Origin: Segatella copri
GTDB taxonomy: Bacteria > Bacteroidota > Bacteroidia > Bacteroidales > Bacteroidaceae
NCBI RefSeq assembly: GCF_949820605.1
Contig: NZ_CATKVU010000006.1
Span: forward strand, 2,987,001 to 3,051,000
Direction: 5' to 3'
DNA: 64,000 nucleotides
Each line of letters starts with the position of its first letter. Within the stretch, counting starts at the first letter, position 1. A program made the translations under genes and the position numbers. Under the pieces are notes generated by a model, which saw only the letters and a list, made by a program, of their open reading frames with translations, was not told the DNA's origin and searched no databases. Below are positions 54,739 through 63,767 of the stretch, in pieces.

Positions 54739-55308
54739 TTATATAATAAAATGATTATCCTTGCCACCAAGTTCAACCAATCCTACCCGTGGCAGTCCTC
54801 CAAAAGTATAGTAATCCAACCAAGCTTTGCGTATATCTCCACCAATACCACTAAAGTATTCGTCAAAGGTGAGAGGCCAGATGCGTATCTCGTCACCTCT
54901 GCCTCGGAACTCAGTCACAACATCACTTGACTGGAAACGAGAGTTTGAGCCTGACACATACACATCTACATTCCGCATGTGTGTCAAGCTAAGAATAACC
55001 TCCACAAATTCTTCTACCAACTGTACCTCGTCCAAGACTATATAATAAGGATTGCCATCATCCACAACCTTTGAATCTATATAATCGAGCAAGGCATCAG
55101 GCTTTCTCAACCGTCTGTTTCGGAAATCATCAAGTTGTATTTCGATGATGTGACTATTAGTCACCCCATGTTCCAACAACCAGTTATGCCAGATATCAAA
55201 CAGCAGGAAAGACTTTCCACATCGTCTGACACCAGTTATAATCTTCACAAGACCATTTCCACGTCCTGCAATAAGTTCATCCAAGTATTTCTTACGTTCA
55301 AATATCAT
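54739..55308 (-). pseudogene. DUF4143-type AAA ATPase, C-terminally truncated
   Basis: 189 residues with Walker A GVRRCGKS at 26-33 and Walker B YYIVLDEVQLV, then SGSNSRF and FDEYF. These ATPases usually have 380-430 residues; here the DUF4143 and nuclease-like parts are missing. The frame ends just before the kinase start, so the tail was lost when the junction formed. It may still be expressed. Confidence 0.8.
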
Positions 55309-55342
55309 ATTAGAGTACTATTTTTGAAATTGGTATCATATT

Positions 55343-56467
55343 TTACATCATTTCCTTCTTAAACCAAAGCTCGAACACACAGTCGGCGATGAAAACTCCA
55401 TCCTTCTTTAGGGTGATTAATTCCTTGTCGATGAGGGCTTTCTTGATGCGGTCGATATTGGATTTGCTGCCCAGCGGATAGGTTTCAGCTACAGCCTGGG
55501 CGGTGAAACCTGAGTGGACGCCACTGCAGAGGAGGCGCAGAAAATTGAGCTGATAGGTGGTTAAGCCCTCGGTTTGCTGTACGAAAAGACCATGACATTG
55601 TTGCAGCAAGGCGCTGATGCCACTTTGTAAGGTTTCTTCGTTTACTTCTTTCTCGGTTTCTGCCATCACGTTCCAAGCTAGTTGCTGCACGTAGGAAGAA
55701 TAGTTCTTTACGATTTTACAGATTCTTGTAGCATATTCCTCAGACATTTTCTTTCCGTATTTCTCGAATCGGGAACAGATGAAAGGCACCCAATATTCAG
55801 TAGGAATGCAATCCAAGTGCAGCATCTCGCCAAACATATAGAAAGGCATGCGTCGGTTTTGGAAAATGTTTTCCATCAGATGCTTCTTGCTTCCAAAGAA
55901 ACAGTATGATACATTCTGATGATGCTGCCAGGCGCCACGCAGTTTTTTCTGAACCGTAAGAGTATCAGGGAATTCTCCAATTTGCTGGAATTCGTCGATG
56001 CAGACCACCATGCGGATTCCCTTTTCCTGAGCGATTCTTTCCGGAAGATTCAGAATCTCTTCAGGGGAATAGTCCTTTGGTGTAATTCCCATAGATAATG
56101 AATATTCGGATGTAGGATCTGGACTAAAGGAGATTTTTGGTGAAACTCTTACCAGGAACTGCTTGATGTTTTCTACTACTTGTTCCAGCTTATTACTCAT
56201 AGATTTCATAATGGTTTCTACAAAGCGATTGTAGAAATCATATTCGCTTCGGCAGTCATAGATGTCCATATACACCACTTTTATCTCTGGATTATCAATT
56301 TCGGATATAACCTTTTTGACGAGCGAAGTCTTGCCCATGCGTCGGGGAGAGATGAGAATGACGTTGATGCCATGCTCAAAGTCTGCCTTGATGCGCTTGG
56401 TTTCTTCTATTCGGTCGGTGAAGTTGTTTCCTGCAACCGACATACCATATACGAATGCCTTTTCCAT
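55343..56467 (-). CDS. AAA-family ATPase (archaeal ATPase type), complete
   Basis: 374 residues. Walker A PRRMGKTS at 41-48, Walker B MVVCIDEFQQIG, and a C-terminal winged helix ending VFELWFKKEMM. It is the complete parent form of the fragments at 39950 and 48307. The GTTCACAAG hairpin lies about 45 bp upstream (56511-56550). No nuclease-like tail is present. Function unknown; related ATPases are often near toxin- or defence-like genes. Confidence 0.88.
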   Translation of the reverse strand: MEKAFVYGMSVAGNNFTDRIEETKRIKADFEHGINVILISPRRMGKTSLVKKVISEIDNPEIKVVYMDIYDCRSEYDFYNRFVETIMKSMSNKLEQVVENIKQFLVRVSPKISFSPDPTSEYSLSMGITPKDYSPEEILNLPERIAQEKGIRMVVCIDEFQQIGEFPDTLTVQKKLRGAWQHHQNVSYCFFGSKKHLMENIFQNRRMPFYMFGEMLHLDCIPTEYWVPFICSRFEKYGKKMSEEYATRICKIVKNYSSYVQQLAWNVMAETEKEVNEETLQSGISALLQQCHGLFVQQTEGLTTYQLNFLRLLCSGVHSGFTAQAVAETYPLGSKSNIDRIKKALIDKELITLKKDGVFIADCVFELWFKKEMM

Positions 56468-56510
56468 TGTTTTTTTGCTTGATTACGGATGCAAAGATAA
56501 GCAAAAAAAT

Positions 56511-56550
56511 GAAAGTTCACAAGGTTGTGGACCACAAACTTGTGAACTTT
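56511..56550. repeat. GTTCACAAG hairpin, complete-locus copy
   Basis: AAGTTCACAAG and CTTGTGAACTT around GTTGTGGACCACAAA, identical in the stem to the copies at about 40452 and 48809. It sits between the ATPase start and the next gene's end and could act as a terminator or operator. Confidence 0.8.
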
Positions 56551-56611
56551 TAATATTATTTTGTAAATCAGGTATTTAAAAGCTGTTTTTTATGCATAAA
56601 ATAAGCCGTAA

Positions 56612-57994
56612 TCAGAGGCTTTTCTTATCAAACACACCATTCATCGTGATGCAGAGATGCTGGAACTTGCTGAGGAGCTTGTCTGACCATTTCGTCATAT
56701 TGTAAAGGTCCTTGATTTCCTTAAACTTCTTTTCCTCCCATTGCGGATAATCTATCTCTGAGAAATAACGGCGGTAGTCGCGGAGATTGTCGCCCGAGAA
56801 ATGGAGATAATCGTCGATGTCGCCAAACCATTCGGGTGTCATCATCTGGGTGGCAAAGGCTTCGAAATTCTGGTTGTCCTGAAGCATGCAGTTGTGATTC
56901 AATACACACCATACGCAGAACCAGTGGTTCTTGCGGGTAACAAATTTCAACATATTGGCTATCTGAGTCTTCAGATTCTGCATGTCGATGTATTTGCCGT
57001 CTTTTACTTTGTAGAAAACCTCGTTGGGAAGGGTTTCCGGAATGCCTTCGGGATGTTCCAAATCGTAGATTTCCTGCTCGATGATGTGCCATTTTACGGT
57101 GGCTGATACCAGCTTGAGATATTCTTGTGCTGTAAAATTGACGTGGGCAAGCTGGGCGCCCAGCAGTTGGGTATCTCTTATATATTTCATAAAGTCGAGG
57201 CGCAGATTTTCCGGTACCTCGTCTTTTAGCGTTTTTCTTACTTCCAGCAATTGGCTGACGGAGAGCTGCTTTCCGTTGTTATCATATTCCAGGGTTGTAA
57301 AGTATCGGTCTATGTCGCTGATGCCCTTTGGTTCTTCCTGATATTCCTGTAGCGACATTTCGAAGAGGCGGGTGGTTTGCTCTTCGCTCATGGCGAGGTT
57401 GGTGAAATGGCTCAGCTGGCGGAAGTGGAGCATCAGATAACATGCCATGCTGTATAGCTGGAAGAGATTCCAGAGGCGCTCTACGGGTTTTACGCCGGGG
57501 ATATGAGTGGGTTTTACCTGGCGTAACAGTTCTTTCTGGAGTTTGGTTACTTCGTTTACATCGATAGTACTTCCTTTGCCCAGTTCATCGGTTTCAAAAA
57601 ATTCGTTGAGTTTCGGCAGGATGCGGGTCATATCCAGCGGCGCCACTTTCATCCGTTTTCCTTCTATCTGTTTTCCCTTTTTCATGTCTTCCATGATATG
57701 CGCCATCAGGGGGGTAAACTTCTGCATTACGATGATGCTGATGCTTACTTCATGGGTTTCGTTCTGCTCCTTTCGCTGCTTGGCTATGTCGTTGTGTTGC
57801 AGCACCATATCTTTCTCTGCCATATAGCAGAGCCGGGTGGCTTTGGTGCAGAGCGAACGGATATCGAAGGTCAGTTCCTGCGGACTGTAATCTTCCCATG
57901 CATCTACCAGAATGCTGAGCATTCGGCAGAAGTTGTCGAGCTGTCGGTCGAAGACTTCGTAGCTGAATTCTATTTCATCTTTATCTTCATTCAT
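56612..57994 (-). CDS. Hypothetical protein, helical, unknown family
   Basis: 460 residues without signal peptide or transmembrane segments, rich in charged and aromatic residues (EEQTTRLFEMSLQEYQ, YFSEIDYPQWEEKKFKEIKD). Secondary structure looks all-helical. No motif was recognised. It starts close to the left IS1380 end and is followed by the AAA ATPase, so it may belong to the accessory zone. Confidence 0.6.
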   Translation of the reverse strand: MNEDKDEIEFSYEVFDRQLDNFCRMLSILVDAWEDYSPQELTFDIRSLCTKATRLCYMAEKDMVLQHNDIAKQRKEQNETHEVSISIIVMQKFTPLMAHIMEDMKKGKQIEGKRMKVAPLDMTRILPKLNEFFETDELGKGSTIDVNEVTKLQKELLRQVKPTHIPGVKPVERLWNLFQLYSMACYLMLHFRQLSHFTNLAMSEEQTTRLFEMSLQEYQEEPKGISDIDRYFTTLEYDNNGKQLSVSQLLEVRKTLKDEVPENLRLDFMKYIRDTQLLGAQLAHVNFTAQEYLKLVSATVKWHIIEQEIYDLEHPEGIPETLPNEVFYKVKDGKYIDMQNLKTQIANMLKFVTRKNHWFCVWCVLNHNCMLQDNQNFEAFATQMMTPEWFGDIDDYLHFSGDNLRDYRRYFSEIDYPQWEEKKFKEIKDLYNMTKWSDKLLSKFQHLCITMNGVFDKKSL

Positions 57995-58015
57995 TGTCAG
58001 TCTGTTTTAAGAAAA

Positions 58016-59097
58016 CCTTATTACCGCAACACTATAATTTAATATTTTTATAAGCACCTGAGCAACAATAAGTTGCTCAGGATTTTGGCATGTCAGAAAT
58101 TTCACTTATCTTAGTGCTGCTTTTTAAAACAAATAAAACTCTGAATGACATGGCAAAAATACAAATAAAATCTGAGAAACTCACTCCTTTTGGAGGAATT
58201 TTTTCTATTATGGAGCAATTTGATGCTCTTTTAGCTCAAACCATAGATTCCACCTTGGGATTGAGATGCACATTGTCTGGTTATCAATATAGTGAGATTC
58301 TACGTTCTCTGATGTGCGTATATCTTTGTGGTGGCTCATGTGTTGAGGATTTTTCAACACACCTTATGAAACATTTGTCTCTTCATCCAACTCTTCGTAC
58401 TTGCAGCGCAGACACCATATTGCGTGCTATCGGAGAACTGACTTATAAGAACATCACCTATAAGTCTGCTTCTGGCAAATCCTATGATTTCAATACAGCA
58501 GACAAGATGAACTGCTTATTGATCAAAGCCCTGCTTGCTACTGGTCAATTGAAATCCGGTCAAGAGTATGATTTTGACTTTGATCATCAGTTCATAGAAA
58601 CAGAGAAGTATGATGCAAAACCAACCTACAAGAAGTTTTTCTATGACATGAACAATGGCTTAGGCTGGAATAGATTGCCAAAATCGTTCATGGCACAGAA
58701 TACAGTATTCCTACTTATGACTGCTCTCATCAGAAACTTCTACAAAGCTATTATGCAGAGATTGAAAACCCATGAATTTGGATTGCACTCCACCAGCAGA
58801 ATCAAGACCTTTGTGTTCAAGTTCATCTCTGTTCCTGCAAAATGGATTTAGACGTCACGTAGGTACGTATTGAACATTTATTCAGACAACTATGCTTATG
58901 CCAACCTGTTCAAGACAGACTTTGGTTAAAGGCCATGCTTTTCTGGTTAAACCGGCGTATTACCTCAAGTCGCTTTATGGGGTAAGGGGATTTTGTGTCT
59001 GCGACATTTCTGTTGTGCAAGAAATATGTACAATAAAATGAATTTTGTCGCTTTGCAAGCAAAATCCCACTAAACCCTATAGGTTGCGGATTTGAGG
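58016..59097 (+). mobile_element. IS1380-family element, internally deleted, copy 1
   Basis: The left end CCTTATTACCGCAACACTA and the reverse complement of the right end, CCTCAAATCCGCAACCTATA, form inverted repeats. Between them is a shortened transposase gene. About 1.1 kb, well below the 1.6-1.7 kb of intact relatives. It stops 18 bp before the MATE gene. Confidence 0.8.
58150..58851 (+). pseudogene. IS1380-family transposase with in-frame internal deletion
   Basis: 233 codons from ATG 58150 (MAKIQIKSEKLTPFGGIFSIM). The N-terminal part to DFDHQFIETEKYDAKPTYKKF is normal; it then jumps to FYDMNNGLGWNRLPKSFMAQNTVFLL, near the C-terminus. About 190 residues, including most of the DDE core, are missing, but the frame is kept. 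It cannot be an active transposase, although the product could still bind the IS ends. Confidence 0.85.
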
Positions 59098-59114
59098 ATC
59101 ATATCTTTTATGGT

Positions 59115-60473
59115 TCAACATTGCAGATTCTCTGTTGTGAGATGTGATTTATGACCTATCTCCTTATGAATTCGGACAGCAAAGAACAGTGTCATTAAAG
59201 TTGCAAAGACGTCGGCAATAGGCTGTGCATAAAGCACTCCATTTAGTTCCCAATACGATGGAAGCAGCAATATTATAGGGATAAAAAACAAACCTTGCCG
59301 TCCGATGTTTAGCAGAAGACTTTGCCTTGCTCTTCCGATTGCCATATATAGTGTGGAATACACAAATTGGAATCCGAAAGTGAAGAACATAATCGTATTG
59401 GCTCTAAGCGCAATTCTTGCTATTTCCTGCATTGTTTCGTCTTTACCGAAACAACTGATGATAGGAGAGGTAAAAATGACTATAAGAATACTCCAGAGCA
59501 CACAAAACGAGGTTGAGAGTATCAGAGAACAGCACACCGCTTCCCTTAATCTTTGAAAATTGCCTGCCCCGTAGTTATAGCCTGCCATAGGTTGGAGTCC
59601 TTTTACAAATCCGAAGACCACGTTTGTTCCCAATGTGACGATTTTCAGGACGATACCCACAGCCGCAACAGCCTCTGCCCCATATTTCACAGCGGCTTTC
59701 TGCAACAAACAGATGGAAAGGGTCTGGAGTAGTTGCAAAAAGAGCATAGAGATACCAATCTTAATGATGTCTGCGTATATTCTTATCGTGGGAGCGAACA
59801 AGGCAAGAGATACTTTTACCTCTGCTTTCGTAAGGAAACGGATGTAAATAGCTGTCGTGATGATTCTTGAAAGAATAGTTGCCCATGCAGCACCTTCCAC
59901 ACCCCAATTGAAAGTGTATATAAACAAGGGGTCTAATGCAACATTAACGATAGAGCCGATGATCATTGCCGACGCAGATGTCTTCGACGCACCTTGTGAA
60001 ACAATGATATTGGACATGGACACATTCAATGTCCCTATGACACAACTGATGATAAAAAGCCTACCGTAGGATTCTGCCAAACTTATCATCTCCTCGTTTG
60101 CTCCCATGAAAAGTAGGATGTCCGGCAGGAACGCATTGCACACAAGGGCAATGAGAGCTGCCAACATCACAGAGGTTATCACTGAGACGGAAGCGACCTG
60201 ACTTGCCTTGACAACCTGTTTCGCTCCCAACAGACGGGATATATACACTCCGCCTCCGACACCGAACATCAGTCCTATCCCAAGAAATAACAACGATATA
60301 GGGAAAACAACCGATACAGCGGCGACAGGAAGAGTTCCAAGACGTGCAACCCAAAAAGTATCTACCACATTGTATATTGCCATAATCAGCATTGCGATGA
60401 CAATAGGTATCCCCAACTTTGTCAGGGCTTTCATCATACTTCCTTCTCGCAAAATATTAACAGCGTTGTTCAT
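59115..60473 (-). CDS. MATE family efflux transporter
   Basis: 452 residues and twelve transmembrane segments, typical of the NorM/DinF superfamily: LGIPIVIAMLIMAIYNVVDTFWVARLG at the start and the second half PMAGYNYGAGNFQRLREAV. MATE proteins export cationic drugs or metabolites using Na+ or H+ gradients. Its promoter is probably the minus-strand TACCTTTG at 60513-60520. With the AraC regulator it forms a unit enclosed by IS1380 copies. Confidence 0.93.
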   Translation of the reverse strand: MNNAVNILREGSMMKALTKLGIPIVIAMLIMAIYNVVDTFWVARLGTLPVAAVSVVFPISLLFLGIGLMFGVGGGVYISRLLGAKQVVKASQVASVSVITSVMLAALIALVCNAFLPDILLFMGANEEMISLAESYGRLFIISCVIGTLNVSMSNIIVSQGASKTSASAMIIGSIVNVALDPLFIYTFNWGVEGAAWATILSRIITTAIYIRFLTKAEVKVSLALFAPTIRIYADIIKIGISMLFLQLLQTLSICLLQKAAVKYGAEAVAAVGIVLKIVTLGTNVVFGFVKGLQPMAGYNYGAGNFQRLREAVCCSLILSTSFCVLWSILIVIFTSPIISCFGKDETMQEIARIALRANTIMFFTFGFQFVYSTLYMAIGRARQSLLLNIGRQGLFFIPIILLLPSYWELNGVLYAQPIADVFATLMTLFFAVRIHKEIGHKSHLTTENLQC

Positions 60474-60512
60474 TCTTATAATCCTTTCTTTTTAAGTGAA
60501 TAAATTTCGCTG

Positions 60513-60520
60513 CAAAGGTA
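60513..60520 (-). promoter_or_regulatory. -7 promoter motif for the MATE gene
   Basis: TACCTTTG followed by CAGC on the minus strand, 39 bp upstream of the ATG at 60473. Confidence 0.6.
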
Positions 60521-60568
60521 CGGTGAAATACAAACTTTCACAATAGACGGACAACGGTAATGATAGCA

Positions 60569-61417
60569 CTATTCGTGGTAAGTCCTTCTGAAGAGCGTGG
60601 GAGAAACGCCTGCAACCTTGGTAAACAGCCGTGTGAAGTAGGAGTAATCGTTAAAGCCTAAACTATGTGCAATCTCTTTGATGGAATCTGTAGTATAGAC
60701 CAATTGACGTTTAGCCAACAAAATAATCTCGTTTTGGATATGGTGGCTCACACTTGTCCCCAGAACAGAATTTACAGCTTCATTCAGGTAGGCAACGGTA
60801 ATGTTCAGCCGCCCGGCATAGAATGATGGCGAACGTTTGCTTCGGATATTGCTTTCCAACAAATCCCGAAATTCCCATACTATTTCCTTGTGTCTGGTCA
60901 CTGTCCCCTGCAATTTGGATTGAGCTATCGTTGCATTTACAATGTTCTCCACGACTAACCCTACAATGACGGTGGTCAGTCGCTGAACGACTGCTTTGGC
61001 AGATGGATTTTCCATGCCACTCAGTTTGCTGTCAAGAAGTGATAATAATAGTTTCTGTTCCGGTATGTCGGATAGTTGTATTTGAGGGCGACCGTATCTC
61101 TCAAGCGTTCGTTTTTCCTCCTTATCCACCAATATCGAGTCGATAACCAGAAATTTTGCAGAAAGATTGGAAGCGTCGATGATACGATGCACCTGCCCGG
61201 GTAGAATGATAGCCAGACTTCCTTTCCCGAAAGTGTATTCCTCGAAATCAATATTCAGACAGCATTGCCCACCCTCTATGAAGCCAAAGAAATAATAATC
61301 GTCGGTATGAGAAAAGGCGTATCTGTCTGAAGATGCCGATGTCCGAGAGATGACGGTCTTCAGATAGACTCCGAAATCTGAGAGTTGTGAACTTCTATGG
61401 ATAGGTAACCGAGACAT
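60569..61417 (-). CDS. AraC-type transcriptional regulator
   Basis: 282 residues from ATG 61417; the frame extends 31 codons further into the IS1380 copy. The N-terminal cupin-like sensing part has YYFFGFIEGGQCCLNIDFEEYTFGKGSLAIILPGQVH. The C-terminal HTH_18 domain has AGRLNITVAYLNEAV and EIAHSLGFNDYSYFTRLFTKVAGVSPTLFRR. It probably controls the MATE gene 95 bp downstream. The IS end lies 3 bp before the ATG, so the native promoter is replaced. Confidence 0.93.
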   Translation of the reverse strand: MSRLPIHRSSQLSDFGVYLKTVISRTSASSDRYAFSHTDDYYFFGFIEGGQCCLNIDFEEYTFGKGSLAIILPGQVHRIIDASNLSAKFLVIDSILVDKEEKRTLERYGRPQIQLSDIPEQKLLLSLLDSKLSGMENPSAKAVVQRLTTVIVGLVVENIVNATIAQSKLQGTVTRHKEIVWEFRDLLESNIRSKRSPSFYAGRLNITVAYLNEAVNSVLGTSVSHHIQNEIILLAKRQLVYTTDSIKEIAHSLGFNDYSYFTRLFTKVAGVSPTLFRRTYHE

Positions 61418-61420
61418 ATA

Positions 61421-61984
61421 CCTTAATTCCGCAACACTATAAATTTTAACTTTTATAATCCCCTGAGCAACAAAAAGTTGTTCAGGATTTTGCCATGTCA
61501 GAAATTTCACTTATCTTAGTGTTGCAAAATAAAAACAAACAAAATTCTGAATGACATGGCAAAAGTACAAATAAAATCCGAGAAACTCACTCCTTTTGGG
61601 GGATTTTTTCTATTATGGAGCAATTTGATGCTCTTTTAGCTCAAACCATAGATTCCTCCTTGGGATTGAGATGCACTATGTTTGGTTATCAATATAGCGA
61701 GATTCTACGCTCTCTGATCCTGCGAAATGGATTAAGACATCACGTAGGCATGTATTGAACATTTACTCAGACAACTATGCTTATGCCAACCTGTTCAAGA
61801 CAGACTTTGGTTAAAGGCCATGCTTTTCTGGTTAAACCGGCGTATTACCTCAAGTCGCTTTATGGGGTAAGGGGATTTTGTGTTTACGACGTTTCTGTTA
61901 TGCCCAAGGAATATGTACAATAAAAGAATTTTTGTCGTTTTACAGGTAAATTCCCACGAAACCCTATAGGTTGCAGATTTGAGG
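61421..61984 (+). mobile_element. IS1380-family element, heavily deleted, copy 2
   Basis: 564 bp with the same ends as copy 1 (CCTTAATTCCGCAACACTA and a right end reading AGGTTGCAGATTTGAGG). Its transposase gene starts at about 61556, has a one-base loss near 61600 (frameshift) and then a large deletion joining IRSLI to the last codons. It is in the same orientation as copy 1. Confidence 0.82.
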
Positions 61985-62372
61985 GAAAATAAGTTTTGCC
62001 ACAAAGGTAAGATTTATTTTCGGATTATGCAAGGATATGCGCTTGTTTTTCCTCTTTTTTCCCCATACTTTTCCCCGTAGCCCCCTTGTTTCTTCCCTAA
62101 TTTCAGAAAAGTAGCGGGAAGGTGGCGGGGAAATTTGGAATCGGCGAAGGGAAGTATTAACTTTGCAATCGAAAACGAAAGAGCGGCGAAATGCTGAACC
62201 ATGAATGAGCTGAAACTCTTCACTCTTCACCTGAAGCCCGGAAATGCCCATAAACAGAGGGGTTTCGAGGGGTGAAGAGATAGAGACAACTCTTCACCCA
62301 CTCTTCACCACTCTTCACCTTATTATATATAAGGGCTAAAAGATGATTATTATTAACTAAAAAAATTAATAT
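61985..62372 (+). promoter_or_regulatory. Promoter region and leader of the VirE-type gene
   Basis: TAACTTTG at 62158-62165 is a good -7 element, giving a leader of about 200 bases that contains the left 107-bp repeat. A divergent minus-strand TACCTTTG at 62002-62009 points toward the IS and the AraC gene. No ORF of note. Confidence 0.5.
62213..62319 (+). repeat. Left 107-bp inverted repeat around the VirE-type gene
   Basis: Units in order: ACTCTTCACTCTTCACC, a spacer with GAAATGCC-ATAAACAGAGG, GGTGAAGAG in reverse, then ACTCTTCACCCACTCTTCACC and another ACTCTTCACC. The reverse complement of 63661-63767 aligns over the whole length with about a dozen differences. Confidence 0.9.
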
Positions 62373-63638
62373 ATGAACAAAGTTACAGCTTTATCGTCAT
62401 CAGATAAGATGACAAACGAAATTTCAGCACTCTCTCTTGTTGAGAGTTTTCTCGATGAGTATTATCTCTTCCGTAGAAATGTGCTAAGTGGTAAAACCGA
62501 GTATCTCACTCTCTCAAAGAATGAGGACGAAACAGAGGAGCCCGTAGAAGAGGAACCGGAAACCGGTGGGGAAGAGGAGGAATCTTCTGACTCAACCTGG
62601 AAGGTGCTGACTCCGGAGGCTTTCAATTCTATCGTCCGTCATGCCAAGCGGTTGGGTGTGGGAGGCAAGAAGTCGCCCCGACAGGATATTGAGGAGTTCG
62701 TACGTTCTGAAGAGGTTCCGGAGTTTGACCCTATCAGGGAATATCTCGAAAACCTGCCTGAATGGGATGGAAAGAACCATGTGGCTGAACTCTTTGGCAG
62801 GATTCCGGGGCTTACAAGTGAACAGTTGGGATGGTGCGCCACCTGGCTCCGTTCAGCTGTCGCCCACTGGTTGCAGATGGATATGTTTCATGGCAACGAA
62901 ACCACTCCTGTGCTTATCGGCAAGCAGGGTTGCGGCAAGAGTACCTTTGCCTATCGCCTGCTGCCGGATCATCTGCGCCAGTATTTCCTCGACCACATCA
63001 ACTTTGCCAATAAGTTTGACTCCGAGATGGCGCTCACTCATAATCTCTTTGTCAACATAGATGAGTTTGCGAATATGGGACCATCGCAGCAGGGCAAGCT
63101 GAAGCAGATGCTTTCGAAGGTGAAGGTGAACGGGCGCCCTATCTTCGGCAAGTGTCAGGATGACCGTCCGCGTTACGCTTCCTTCCTGGCAACTACCAAT
63201 GATGAGCATCCGCTCTGCGACCCTACGGGTAGCCGCCGATTCGTCTGTCTGCACATTCCGGCAGGTGAATATATCGACAACGGTTCCCCCATCATTTATG
63301 ACCAGCTCTATGCACAAGTTATGTATGAGCTTTGCCATAAGAAGACGCCTTACTGGTTTACCAATGCCGAGGTGGACCGTATCCAGAAGTGCAATCTTCC
63401 TTTCTTCAAGGTAGATGATTTTGAGTCGATGCTGAAGAGCTGTTTCCGTGTTCCTGAGGAGAATGAAACGGGCGAATGGCTCATCTGTTCGGATGTTTTC
63501 GAGGTTCTTCACGAAAGATTTCCGATGCTGATCAGTAATCTGAGTACCAAGATTCGCATAGGCCAGTCGCTCAAACTCCTGGGGTGCAAGATGAAGCATA
63601 CCAAGAAGGGTCAGGCCTATCTGCTTGTAAGAATCTGA
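62373..63638 (+). CDS. VirE-type (virulence-associated E) ATPase
   Basis: 421 residues. After an acidic N-terminal stretch (EDETEEPVEEEPETGGEEEE), the P-loop domain has EYLENLPEWDGKNHVAELF, Walker A GKQGCGKST (183-191), Walker B LFVNIDEF, and FLATTNDEHPLCDPTGSRRF with the arginine-finger region. These SF3-like helicases are often paired with VirE_N/primase proteins in mobile islands. A downstream partner begins at 63949. Flanked by inverted 107-bp repeats. Confidence 0.9.
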   Translation: MNKVTALSSSDKMTNEISALSLVESFLDEYYLFRRNVLSGKTEYLTLSKNEDETEEPVEEEPETGGEEEESSDSTWKVLTPEAFNSIVRHAKRLGVGGKKSPRQDIEEFVRSEEVPEFDPIREYLENLPEWDGKNHVAELFGRIPGLTSEQLGWCATWLRSAVAHWLQMDMFHGNETTPVLIGKQGCGKSTFAYRLLPDHLRQYFLDHINFANKFDSEMALTHNLFVNIDEFANMGPSQQGKLKQMLSKVKVNGRPIFGKCQDDRPRYASFLATTNDEHPLCDPTGSRRFVCLHIPAGEYIDNGSPIIYDQLYAQVMYELCHKKTPYWFTNAEVDRIQKCNLPFFKVDDFESMLKSCFRVPEENETGEWLICSDVFEVLHERFPMLISNLSTKIRIGQSLKLLGCKMKHTKKGQAYLLVRI

Positions 63639-63660
63639 AAATATAGCTAAGCGGCAGATG

Positions 63661-63767
63661 GGTGAAGAGTGGTGAAGAGTGGGTGAAGAGTGAGAAACAA
63701 CTCTTCACCCCTCGAATCCCCTCTGTTTATCGGCATTTCCGGGGGTTAGGTGAAGAGTGAAGAGTTT
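63661..63767 (-). repeat. Right 107-bp inverted repeat around the VirE-type gene
   Basis: The mirror image of 62213-62319, starting GGTGAAGAGTGGTGAAGAG 22 bp past the VirE-type stop. Both repeats point inward. Confidence 0.9.
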
